Shown: positions 22,091-47,720 of the stretch, one piece after another | Position numbering within the stretch: the first letter of the stretch is position 1 | How the letters are laid out: each line of letters begins with the position of its first letter | Origin: Paroedura picta | Taxonomy: Eukaryota > Chordata > Lepidosauria > Squamata > Gekkonidae | Length of the DNA: 64,000 nt | Direction of reading: 5' to 3' | NCBI RefSeq assembly: GCF_049243985.1 | Contig: NC_135384.1 | Location: forward strand, 439,001-503,000 | The notes under the pieces: model-generated | Told to the model about the DNA's origin: nothing | The model's input: the letters and a program-made list of their open reading frames with translations, nothing else | Databases searched by the model: none | Translations under genes and position numbers: made by a program

Positions 22091-23830
22091 CCCCTGCCCG
22101 TCCTCCGCCTGGCTGGAGCATCCTGGGCTGGCTCCCTAAAAGGCAGCGGCTTCCTAGACAGCAGAGGCCCCGGGGAGCTGAACCCAGCCCTTTCTGCGCC
22201 GGTTTGTCAGCCCAAAGGAAAGGGCAGGTGGCCCCCCTGGGGTCAAGCCAGGCCAAGGCATCATTCACGACCCTCCCCTCACAGGGGCACCTTTCTTGCC
22301 AAGGCATGACTGAGTTACTTGTCAGTCACCCGGACTCTGCTTCACTCTCATTGAGGCCCCAGCAGCTCCCTCAGCGGGCCCAGGCACCACCTCCTGCTCG
22401 TCCACCAACGTGGTTTATGCCATCATGACGGGTCAGCAATGCCCACCCACCCCGTGCCTTGGGTAAGCTGGCCAATCCCTTTGACAAGGACACAGTCAAT
22501 GGAACTCTGACACCAGAAACCACAACATTCAAAAGTTCTCTTCCAACGGAATTTGAAAGGGAGAACAGAGAGATTGCTGAACTGCAACTCATAACAAGGC
22601 TTAAGCCAATGCATCTTCCTGGACTGAACAGAAACCTAGGTTTTCTGTCTCACAACCAATGTGTATTTCTCCAGGGCTACTACCTCTCTGCAGATCGCAC
22701 CCCATCCAATCACATCTCCTATTGCCATGTGACCTCCGAACCCACTTCCCTTTCCAAGATAGGAAAGTCAGACTCACATGCTGGCTGCATCGGAAGAGAG
22801 CAGTGACTCAGGCAGACTCCTTTCCGCCACATATCTGGTTTCTCTCCAAGGAGCTCCTGTCTTCTGCCTCTTCTCTCTGCCTCCCATTTGACTCCAGACG
22901 TGAGAAAAGTGTGGAACCCTTTTGCAGCTGGCAGGAGGGGGCCAGATCCACTGCACCGTAATGAGCAGGCTGATTGTCAGCCTGTTACAAAAGAGGCCGC
23001 TGTTTCTGCAGTTATGGGAAAGTACCAGATGGGTGGAAAAGCTATTTCCCCTGCAAAGCGTTACTGGAAGGGCTCGGGAGGTGGAGCCCAGCAGCCCCCA
23101 GGCGTGGCTTGGAGGTCCCAAGCCGAGGCTCCCCCACCCACTGACTTGCTCCAGCCCAGGGAGGGGGGCTTCTGAAGCAAGCACCGGCCTCGCCTGCCTG
23201 TGGCCCTGGTGACAGGAGACGCTCTACGACTGTCCTGCCGAGCTCAGGCACCGGGAGCAAGGAAGCTCTGCTTGAGCTACAGTCCAGCCAGGCATAGAGG
23301 GCCAGATGCCCCACCCGTGGCCTGGCAAACGCCTGTGGAGAGAGCAAGGGCCCAGCACTCCAGCCCAGCCACCACGTGGGGCGTGGAAGGATCCAACTCG
23401 GGAAGGCCACCGTGTATCAGAGTGGGGCAATATTGGCCACGGGGGACTGGGGGGAGGGCTTTGTGGGGGCTCCAGGTTGATTCAGAAGCCATTTGCTGCA
23501 GGGATGCTGCATAGTGAGGGCATCACCCCTTTTGCCCTGATCGGAACTGGACTGCCCCTTCTTGGCACCCGCTGAGCTCCTGGGCCAGTTTCCCCCTGCC
23601 CTTTTCCCAGGAGTCGTGCAGGAAGCCTGTCTGGGTGTGGGCAGAAAACGTGGTGTGATGCAGAGGGTGGAGGCCGGCCGGCCGGCCAGCGAAGCCCCAC
23701 AGTTGTGCAGTGCTCAGGAAGGAGGCCCGGCAGAGCATGCCCCCCCCCCCAGTGTGGACAGAAGAGCAGAACGGCGGCATATGGAGTGGGGGGCGAACCT
23801 GGGAGAAGCAGGAGTCCCACAGCAAGATTC
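22091..23830. other. Spacer between the PAQR9-like promoter and the PCOLCE 3' end
   Basis: No host exon is recognised. A coding-like plus-strand segment at 22459-22806 is listed separately. The rest is unique-looking GC-rich sequence. Confidence 0.55.
22459..22806 (+). repeat. Coding-like fossil segment of unknown family
   Basis: A plus-strand stretch translates to a non-low-complexity peptide with segments such as EFERENREIAELQLITRLK and PGLNRNLGFLSH. Its composition differs from the GC-rich shadow frames nearby and looks like the remnant of a repeat-borne protein. I recognise neither domain nor family with certainty. No host gene structure surrounds it. Confidence 0.35.
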
Positions 23831-23835
23831 CCCCT

Positions 23836-23841
23836 TTTATT
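23836..23841 (-). terminator. PCOLCE: PCOLCE polyadenylation signal
   Basis: AATAAA on the minus strand, 77 bases beyond the PCOLCE stop codon, implies a very short 3' UTR. Confidence 0.75.
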
Positions 23842-23917
23842 GGCTACAGCGTGCCGCGTGGGGACGGGAGGCACCCCCGTGCAGAGACAAGCAGAGCGGT
23901 GGGCCGAGGAGCCAGGA

Positions 23918-26900
23918 TCAGGTCCGGTTCCTGGCGGCTGGAGCAGGGCAAGGACGCTTGCTGAAGTTGCTGAGGAGCTGCTGCTGCGGCTGCCGGAACG
24001 GAACCACGAAACTCCCGGGCGGCAGGAGGCCCACTCCGTCAGCGCCCACCTTGCCCATGAAGACGTAGCTGGCACCTGCAGAGGCAGAAGGGAGCCCTTC
24101 AGGCCGGCCCAGGCCAGGGACGGCCAGGCCTCTGAGCCAAGCCTTGCCCTGGGTGGGATCTTATCCGTTCAATCCCCCACCGCAGTCCTGCTGGAAGGGC
24201 TACGGCCTTTCTATGCCGCCTTCCCATTTACACACACAGAAAAGAACACCTGATAATTTAATCGGAGGGGAGGGGAGTGGCAGGAACCGGTCGGACCCAG
24301 GAGAGAGCTCTGCTCGGTAGGCAGCCCTATAGGAGCACCGCTGGGCCCGTGCGCATCCCAAGCGCTGAGGGCCCAGCCTAGCCATTGGGCAGGCTCTCTG
24401 CTGGCCGCTGGGCACTCACCTTTCTTGAGGAGGGGGCACTGTCTGCAAGGCACTTCTAGATGGAGGACGGCATCACTTCCGGGGGCCGGGAGACTCAGGG
24501 TGCCCGCCTTAAACGTGTTTGTGAGCAGCACAGTGGCAGTTACTCTGTTCCCAGCGCCTCGTACTGCTGTTTTCACCGTCCCTGTGATCACTGCGCAAGC
24601 CAAGAGAAGAGGGAGCCGTGGAATGAACTCCTGGGTGCCCAGCAACAGGGAAGGGGGCATTCGGGGGCCTCCCTCGGGGCTCCCGCCGGGCAGAGGGCGG
24701 GGAGTTGCATACATGCATGTATCCATTGCTGCACTAGAGATTCTGAAATTGGTTCCCCTCCACACCCAGATACCCTGAAACAGACCCCCCCACACACACA
24801 CACACACCTCCATGCACCCAAACATCTCACCAAAATCGCTGGTGCAGAAATTGCTCTGGAGCGTTCCCGTCCGGCGGCACTGCGGTGGGCACGTGAGGTC
24901 ATCTGCAGGCACCAAACGGGAGAGGGTCACGCACTCCCTGTCTCCCTCCCAGCCCCACCCCTCTGCCCAGGCCCCTCTGGCAGCCCAGCTTGCCTCCCCC
25001 TGGGCTCTTACTGGGGCTGCTCACTGGGGGCGCTCCCCCGTCGGGTCTCGGCCTCCGGCCCGGTGGCAATTTGGGGCGTCCTGCGGGCTTGCTGGTGGGC
25101 TTGGGCTTTGACGGGGGAGGTCTGTTGCCCGGCTCTGCTGGCTTGGTGCCCGGGAAGACACGGCGTGGGGGGGGCTCGGCGATATCCTGGTCCACCAGCT
25201 CGTTGCGGCTCCGCACCACGTAGGAAGCCGAGAAGCCGTCGGCCGTGACGCTGAGGTCGGAGACAAACTGGACCAGCAGTTCGTTCCCATCCGAGAGGAC
25301 GGGGCTGCAGAGGGAAACGGCAAGGAGGAGGTCTCTGCCCTCCGCAGCCCTCAGGACAGGCCCCCTGGGTGGCTTTCGAGGGGAGTCACAGTCACAGCTC
25401 CTCTCAGCTCTGCGGCCCAGTCTCCCCAGGCCCCTGCCCAGAGACGCTCCTGCCAAAGGATACCCCAAGCAAAAGCCCCTGGGGAGCCTCCAGCCCCTGG
25501 GGGAGCGGGCCTTGTCCCCAGGGCTGTGCAGGGGGCAGGCAGCCGCTTCCAGGGAGCCTCTGGCCCACGGAGGGGGGGGGGTCAGCCTACCTGGGGGAGT
25601 GGTCTCCGCAGAACTTGCCAATTCGCCGTGAGTCATCCCGGTCTGCCCCGTTGAACACGGCCACGTAGTCGTAGCGGCAGTAGGTGTCTGGCTCCACGTC
25701 AAACTTCCCGAAGGTCAAGGCCACCACCTGGGCGAGACAGCGGGGAGGGAGGAGTCATGCCCTTGAAGGCATGGGGCGAGGGCACCCGCACGAGGAGGAG
25801 GAGGAGGCCGGGATAGACTACCAAGCAGTGTGGGGGGGGGCAATGTGGGGCTCCCCCTCACCTTGTCCTTTGGGGCAATGATGTGCCAGGAGCAGCTGAT
25901 GCCGGCCGGGTAGTCGCTCTCCGGCCAGTTGGGGGTCTTCAGGGTGCCCTGCGGCTTCTCCAGTTTCCCTCCGCAGAACTGGTTCTCTGTGGCCAGAAAG
26001 GGAGGATGGAAGGGGAGGCAGGGACAGCGGCACAGCTACGAATTCTCCTGCGGGCGGCTCAAGCACAGAGCACGTAGGGGGGTGGGGTGGGGAGGGGGCT
26101 GCTGATATGGCTCTGTGTCCGGAGCCCCCTCCCCGGATGAAGTGCCCCTGCATTCCCCAGCCCTCACAAGGGCTTTTGCACGCATCGCAAGGAGGCACAC
26201 AAATGGATGTGTTACACACGCACAGATCCAGGCTTCTGGAACAAAACCCTCTAGCTGCTTTCACACAAGCACCTCAGCTCCTGTGCAGATTGCAGCTGCC
26301 CTCCTCCCCCACCACCACCACGCAGGCCCCTTACTCTGTGGCAGGAGCCGGACCCCTGTCTGCAGCATAGGCTCTTTCCCCCCCCCGACCCAAGCCCGTC
26401 TTCAGCCCCACCCTCCCCACCGGGGCCGTGATGCAGGTGGGGCTTCCCCTCCCTGCACCAAAGCCCCACGGGAGCGGGAGGGAGGGATAGGCTGGGCCAG
26501 GATCTTGCAGTGTGTCTGTCCCCCAAGGGAGAGCCCCCAAGGGAGAGAACCCTGCCCAGCAAAACAGCAATTTGGGAGACCACAAAGCTCTGGCTAATGA
26601 TGGGTTAGAGAACCAAGCGCTGGAGAGTCCAGCTTAGACCAACTGCAGGGTCAGGGGGAACCGAGAATCAATCAGCTGGCCCGGTCCAGATGGGAGGGGG
26701 GGTCTTTGGGGGCAGGCCCGTTTCCATCCTCCTTGGCCCTTCCAGCCCTTCCTCACCACAACCGAGATGCTTCCCAGGCCCTCCACCCACCCACCCACCC
26801 AAGAAGAGCTGCAGCTACGAAAGGGGGAGGTTGTCTCCAGGAGTCTCATGCTCCCCCTCCCCATAGTCCCACGGTTTCCAGAACCCCCAGGATGGGCACC

Positions 26901-28821
26901 CCACATCCGCAGCCCCAGAGCAACTGGTGGAAAAGGGCCTGGCCACTGGGTTTGCAGTAGCATCATGAGCCCCCCCCCCTCGTAGACACACCCCTCCCCC
27001 TGCATGCAAGGCCTTCTCTGGTTTCAGGCCCTTTGAATTGTCCCACTTGTTCTGATGCAAGGAGGGGGGTGGGGGAAACGGAGGATCCTCTTATGACACT
27101 GGAGACTCGGCTACCCCAGACCGAATGGCAAACAACGGTGACAAGGTGCACCTTCAAGCAGGTGCTGGGTAAGACATTTCAAGATCTCTCTCCACCCACC
27201 AATGCAGAGAGAGAGAGACACCTCGTTCCTGGATCATCCATTGCATGGACTTTGTGTAACTACTCAAGAGCAAGATTTGTCTAGAATTCTCAGGCCAGCT
27301 AAGCAGGGTCACCTGGGGGCAAAGAGGGAAATGTCTGCTGCAGACGCACACAGCTGTCACCCCCAGGACACCAGAAAGGCCTGATGAATGGTCTCCAAGG
27401 CCTGTTTTCCCAGCATCCCCTGTGCTCCTGGGCATTTCGCAAGACGGATCGCAGGCCCTGGAAGCCGCCAGCCAGAAGAGGAACCTGGGCAGGCGGCCAG
27501 TGGGTTCGGAAGCCCCCCCCCTTACCATTGACGTGAGGGAGCCCGCCACTGTACCAGACGAGGAACCCCCGCCCGACGGTGCCCTCGTCAGAGGCCATCT
27601 GCAGCATCATGCGGTTGCTGGTGGAGAGGATGGCCCCCGGGCGGAAGGTGCCGCAGAAGCGGCCCAGCCGCTGCCCCTCCACTGCCTGGTGTCCGTTGTA
27701 CACGTCCAGGTAGTCATAGCGACAAACCGGGTCTGGCTCCAGATCGAAAACCCTGAAAGACAACATGACCACCTGGCCCTCCGGCACCTGGAGGAGCAAG
27801 CAGGTGGCCAAGGGTCTGTCTCAGGCCGCGGAGGACCCCCACAGGACCCCTCCTCCTGCATTCTCATGCCCCACCGCTCCATGCCCATCCCTGTGATCCC
27901 AGTTTCGCAAATGCAATGTTTAGAGGCAGAGAACAAGCAGAAATCCCCCCTCTCCTTGTGTCCAGGGAGGATTCTCTTGAGGGGCTGTGGCGGGAGGGCG
28001 GTTCTTCACTCATGGAAGGAATTCCACCCTTGATACAGCCAGGCGGCAGCTCTCTCCGAACCCAGATGTGGCTCCTCTTTGCCAGATGCAGGAGGGATTC
28101 TTTTATGTGTGTGTGTGGGGGGGGGGGAATTCTGGATGCAATCCCGGGATCCAGGGCAAGAATCTACACTGGCACGCCACAGCGTTTCTGAACACACACA
28201 GAGTGCTCCATTCTTCTCAGCTGGGAGGAGAAGCCGCCCCTGGTAACTCTGGCTTAACTCTGGGCCCCGGTAGCGGCTGACCCCCAACGCTGCTCTTACG
28301 AGTTACCGTAATGGTCCAGGTGCACTTCTTGCTGGACGGGTAGTGGGCCGGAAAGCCCTCGCTGGCAATGTAGCCGGTGTCTCCCGTGTAGTCGCCCCCG
28401 CAGTGGAAGACGGGCCTGAGCAGAGAGGAAGCGGGAGGGGCGAGTCCAGGGGCAGCAGCCCGCCCGCCCGCCCGCCCGCCGAGCCGAAAGGGCCCCTTCC
28501 CTCCCCGTCGTGGCTCCGGAGGCCCTTCCAAGAATTCCGGGAATCCGGCCGGCGGGCGCGCCTCGGCCGCTGGCAGCTCCCGCCGTCTAATCCCTCCCAG
28601 ATGTGCAGCAGCGCGCGGGGTCCCGGGCGGCGGCTGGATGCTGGGGACGGGGCCTTGCCGGGCTGCCCGCCGTCGGTGCTGGAGGAGGAGGGGGGCGGCT
28701 ACCTGGTGTGGTTGCCTCCGCCGGGGGCAGGCGGGGGGTCCTCCTGGGCTCGGCTGAGCTGCAAGAGCAGCAGCGGCAGCAGCAGCAGCAGCAGCAGCGA
28801 CGCGAGGGCGGCCGGCTCCAT
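23918..28821 (-). CDS. PCOLCE: Procollagen C-endopeptidase enhancer 1, complete, nine exons
   Basis: PCOLCE is a secreted protein that binds the procollagen C-propeptide and speeds its removal by BMP1/tolloid proteinases. Exons, 5' to 3': 28703-28821, 28307-28415, 27526-27787, 25862-25986, 25591-25727, 25012-25304, 24831-24902, 24420-24590 and 23918-24075. All borders are GT-AG and in phase, giving 481 residues (human 449). Residues 1-25 form a leucine-rich signal peptide. CUB1 is about 45-160 ([24 protein letters not shown] as Ca2+-site elements) and CUB2 about 167-285 ([26 protein letters not shown]). A Pro/Lys/Arg-rich linker spans about 287-350. The NTR domain is about 353-475, starting [16 protein letters not shown]. 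The extra length over human is mostly in the linker. Its promoter lies less than 1 kb from the KIF1C 3' end, in the same direction. Confidence 0.97.
24170..24260. repeat. Possible LINE tail remnant
   Basis: 'ggcctttctatgccgccttcc' resembles the inverse of the conserved 'ggcggcatagaaa' tail seen in lizard L2-like LINEs. It lies in the PCOLCE intron 24076-24419 and is weakly supported. Confidence 0.3.
24784..24808. repeat. (CA)n microsatellite
   Basis: A C run is followed by about nine CA units, in the PCOLCE intron 24591-24830. Confidence 0.85.
25987..27525 (-). other. PCOLCE: PCOLCE intron 3
   Basis: This is a 1.54 kb intron between the CUB1 and CUB2 exons. I see no exon, only short C/G runs and no clear interspersed repeat. 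Confidence 0.7.
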
Positions 28822-29120
28822 CGGGGCGCTGGGCTGGGCTGGGCTGAACTGTTTGGACGGGGCGGACGAAGAGCTGCTCCTGCCGCGCCGCGCGGAATGC
28901 GTCTGTCCGAGGAGCCGGAGGGGCGCCGGGGGGAAGGAGGGAGGGCGGGAGGCGGCTGCCGCCTCCGAGGGGGCCGGGCCGGGCCCGGAGGGAGGGAGCG
29001 GAGGGGACACGCGGGCGGGGCTCCGGCGAGGCAGCCTTCGGGCACGTGCAGAGCACCGGAGTACACGAGTGAGAGCACGAACGCGCAGGGGCCTGCCGCT
29101 CGGACAAGGGGCCACTCAGA
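28400..29120 (-). promoter_or_regulatory. PCOLCE: CpG island promoter of PCOLCE
   Basis: A CpG-dense block covers exon 1, the start of intron 1 and about 300 bases upstream of the ATG. No TATA box is evident. It sits about 0.46 kb downstream of the KIF1C polyadenylation signal. Confidence 0.7.
28766..28798 (-). repeat. PCOLCE: (CTG)n coding repeat in the PCOLCE signal peptide
   Basis: CTG units on the minus strand encode most of the leucine run ([14 protein letters not shown]) of the signal peptide. It is both microsatellite and hydrophobic core. Confidence 0.9.
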
Positions 29121-29560
29121 CACGTGTCACGCACTCAGACGTGTCCAGAGAGCCGGGTCTATCCCCTCCCCCACAAATACCTCCCATCTCCCATGATGCC
29201 TGGGGGGCCCAGGCTCAGTTCTTCGAATGCTCCCCCCAGCCCAGCCTGGTGGGGAAGGGGCGTCCGCCTGTCAGTTGTTTTGAGATGGGAAGACGGGCAT
29301 GAAGCGCCCGTCTTCTTTTTCCGCCTCGGGGTACTGTGGGGAGGGGGTCTGCCGGGACCTCCCCTGCAAGCGCCCCGCTCCAGGAAATGGGCGGACCCTG
29401 TCAAAGCTCCGCCCGGGCAGGCGCTATTCCGCGAGCAGCCCCCTCCCCCCGCGCCCTCAAGACTCAACCCCCCCCCCTCCGCGGCCCCCTGCTTCTGGGC
29501 CGGCAACACCGGGCTGCTACCCCGCCCCCCAAGGAAGACGAGGGGAGCAGGCAGGCGAGG
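29121..29560. other. Short spacer between the KIF1C 3' end and the PCOLCE promoter
   Basis: No exon or recognisable repeat. It is GC-rich with C homopolymers. Confidence 0.6.
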
Positions 29561-29574
29561 CACAGACAGGCACC

Positions 29575-29580
29575 TTTATT
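29575..29580 (-). terminator. KIF1C: KIF1C polyadenylation signal
   Basis: AATAAA on the minus strand is followed within about 10 bases by 'gcctgtctgtgcc', a GU-rich downstream element. It lies 983 bases beyond the stop codon. Confidence 0.8.
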
Positions 29581-30562
29581 GGGGGAGAAAGGGAGTCCAA
29601 ACGTAGAGCCCAACCAGCCTGGCCTCCCCCATAGGGACCCCCCAACTCTCATGGGCTGCTAAACTCCAGGGCACCAGGCACCCCCCCTCCCAGCATTTGC
29701 AAACCCAGAGTTGGCAACCATGTATCTGGGCCGACCCCCCCCCCCCCCACTCAGCCCAAGCAGGATAGGAGGGGGAGGAATACACCAGGCGGGGGGTCCC
29801 CTCCGCACCCAGGGAGGCGTGGCCATGAGCACTGAGCCCCCCCCCTTTGTGGCAGAGGTCGTACAGAAAGCAGGGCCTTGGGGGGGGCACCCATGTTCTG
29901 GAGGGACGGTAGAAGTTGGCTTCCTTTCTGGACACAGAAACACATCAGAGCCACATAGTGATTACCCCCCCCCCCCCCGCCATGGGTCAGGCCACCCCCC
30001 AGGGCCACAAGACACGCCGAAGCAGACAGGCGGGAACCCCCACTGGGCAAGGAAAAGTTGCCAACCTCTCCAGGGGGGAACTCTTCCTCCACCACACTTA
30101 ACACCCCCCCCCCAAGCACACACAACCACCCAAGCCAGCCACAAGACAGTCGGGGGGGGGGGGGGGGGCTCCAACGGGGCTGCAGCCCAGACACTCCGCT
30201 CTCCTCCTCCCACAACTGCCCCCACACAGGCCTTCAGCACTTCCTCCAACCCACAGTCCTCTTGGCACAAGCCCACCGCCCACCCCCCCCCCCCGGCTTC
30301 CTCCTTCTAACAGACATCAAAACACTGCCTCCCAATCCCATCCCAGCAGCCACAAGACCTCTGCAATCCGCACCTGAATTCCTTAGCCTAAAATCTTTGG
30401 CGTCCAGGGCCCCTTCCCCCTGCCGTCCCCAGCAGGCTCTGCTCCCCCCCCCCCCCCAAGTGTTCTGCCTGCCTTTGGGTTGCAGGGGGAGAGGCCCAAG
30501 TCCAACAGCTGAACTGGGAGGGGGGGGCAGGGGCTGCTCCTGCCTCCACACTCCCCCCCCCC
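29581..30562 (-). other. KIF1C: KIF1C 3' UTR, rich in G and C homopolymers
   Basis: About 1 kb separates the stop codon from the poly(A) signal. Many runs of 7-18 identical C or G bases occur, most being G runs in the mRNA sense (near 29735, 29840, 29965, 30105, 30285, 30440 and 30553), with one long C run near 30152-30169. Confidence 0.75.
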
Positions 30563-45994
<15,432 letters not shown>

Positions 45995-46032
45995 TCTGGG
46001 TCGGATTCAGGGGCAGCTCACCGCGGGATTAC
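45995..46032 (-). other. KIF1C: KIF1C 5' UTR part of the first coding exon
   Basis: A CTGCAG acceptor precedes 38 untranslated bases before the KIF1C ATG (CAGAATGG context). This shows that transcription starts further upstream, probably in the 57.7-59.1 kb CpG island. Confidence 0.7.
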
Positions 46033-46149
46033 CTGCAGGGGGAAGAGACAAGCAGGTCAGGGCAACTCTGTGCCACATTTACTTTCTGCACTGAGAACCG
46101 TGACAGAAACAGAGAGGCACAGAGAGCTTCAGCACAAGTGACGGGGAAG

Positions 46150-46325
46150 GCTTACGGTTTTTGCCGGTGAGGCAGGTAGAGCCGGGAGAGCTCTAAGAGA
46201 ATTGCTCTGCGGGGACAACTCTAAGAGGACTGGCCCAAGGTCACCCAGCTGGCTGCATGTGGAAGGAGTGCAGAATCCAGCCCAGTTTCTCCGCCCTCCT
46301 TTAGCCATTACACCATGCGGGATTC
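46150..46325 (-). repeat. tRNA-derived SINE
   Basis: The plus strand reads 'ggcccaaggtcacccagctg' followed by 'gctgcatgtggaaggagtgc' and ends 'ccattacaccatgcggg', the inverse of the tRNA-like head of the same SINE as 7835-8130. Confidence 0.75.
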
Positions 46326-46914
46326 CCCATGAATTAATTCGCTGGAAGCCTCTGCCCGGCTTCCTGGCGCAAGGTCAAACGCAGAACTCCCTTGGAAACA
46401 CGGCATTACGGCAGACGTTGCCCCTTCAGCTGGCCTACCCAGACAGACCCCCTGAAGCTTGGCCGGTGAGGATAAACCTCACAGAGGAAGCGGTCCAGTC
46501 CTTCCAACTGGATATGGGATAATCCCCATATTACTTGGGGAGCCCCAACTGGGTATACCACCACCCTGGCAGTGCGTGGTGCAGTTGTGAACCAGAGGGT
46601 GGTTCCTCCCAGGAGGGAGGGAAAAACATTCCATATTAACTTATGAAGCCTAAACTTATTTCACTGCTTCAGCATCATGAACCACATCAACAATAACTTG
46701 GCACAAACATTTGTACCATGTGGCTTATTTATTTACTTAACAGTAAAAATCTTTGGTTACTACAAGCAAAATTGCAACTATAGCCAATACCAAGGGGAGA
46801 GAATTGCAACCGGCTGCATCCTCCGGCAACGCGCGCCTTAGGTTTTGCCAGGAAGGAAGGAAAGTTGACACAGAAAACAGATCTTGTAGTAAAGAAAGGG
46901 TGTTAATTGGGCAG

Positions 46915-47175
46915 GACATAAGAACCTCAGAAGAACCCTCTAGGATCAGACCAGGGGCCCATCCGGCATCCTGGCTCACACAGAGAGGTCAATCAATTCC
47001 TCGGGAGGTTCACAACAGGGCATAGAGGCCGGGGCTTTCCTCTGATGTTGCCGCCTGGCTGTGGGATTCAGAGATTTAATGCCTCTGAATGTGGAGGTTC
47101 CTCTCAGCCAGCATCCTCCGTGAATCTACCTGACCACCAGAAACAAGCCCATCCACTCAACACAAACCTAGCAAC
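46915..47175 (+). repeat. L2/L3-like LINE fragment
   Basis: 'ggatcagaccaggggcccat' followed by 'ccggcatcctggctcacaca', 'acaacagggcatagaggccg' and 'gcctctgaatgtggaggttc' is a common lizard LINE-derived phrase set. The same element is interrupted at 62195-62780. Confidence 0.7.
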
Positions 47176-47599
47176 ATCTCTGGGTATTGAGGTCATTAAA
47201 CTTCAAAACACAGTGACCTCTTCATGACCATCATGCACACTTGAGCATGTTAACTGCGGACACATGAGTCGCGTTCTTGCAATGAATGCTTGGGAATGAG
47301 TTGTACAGGCCAAAGAATATACAGGGAGTATTATTTGCTAGTGCTATCGGCTGCCTTACATAAAATCGTCACCCTCGACATTCCCTTTCAAAGCATTTTA
47401 TTCGTTCTAAAAGGAGAACATTTCACTGTCTCTCTCTGTGTTGACTGGAAGTTCCAGTTCTTGCCCAGGAAAAATGGGAAATTCCTCAAAATCCGCCCCC
47501 CTCCTTCCCCCACCGGGCGTCATCTTCCCAACTAGCCACGGCCCCCATCAGCCAAAAGCCTTCCCAGACTTCGCGCAACCGCTCTAGGAACCCTGGAAG

Positions 47600-47720
47600 G
47601 CACCCTATGATCATCCTACCCAACAAAGGCTCTCCAAAGCTCACTTCCCGAAATGCCTGGTGGCCTCTGAGGCACTCCTGGGCTCCAACCCGGCCATTTT
47701 ACGGGAGAAACGAGCGGCAT
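47600..47720 (+). repeat. Reptile interspersed repeat, 3' tail
   Basis: 'ggtggcctctgaggcactcc' followed by 'tgggctccaacccggcc' matches the tail 'ggtctctaaggtgctactgg' with divergence. Confidence 0.45.

Noticed and set aside
21417-22307. Upstream in-frame extension of the PAQR9-like frame (to 667 codons)
   Set aside because: The extra N-terminal part translates a CpG island into Arg/Pro/Gly-rich low complexity without PAQR similarity; conservation starts near the ATG at 21416.
28343-29302. 319-codon plus-strand frame over the PCOLCE promoter
   Set aside because: It is a CpG-island shadow antisense to PCOLCE exons 1 and 2, with no domain.
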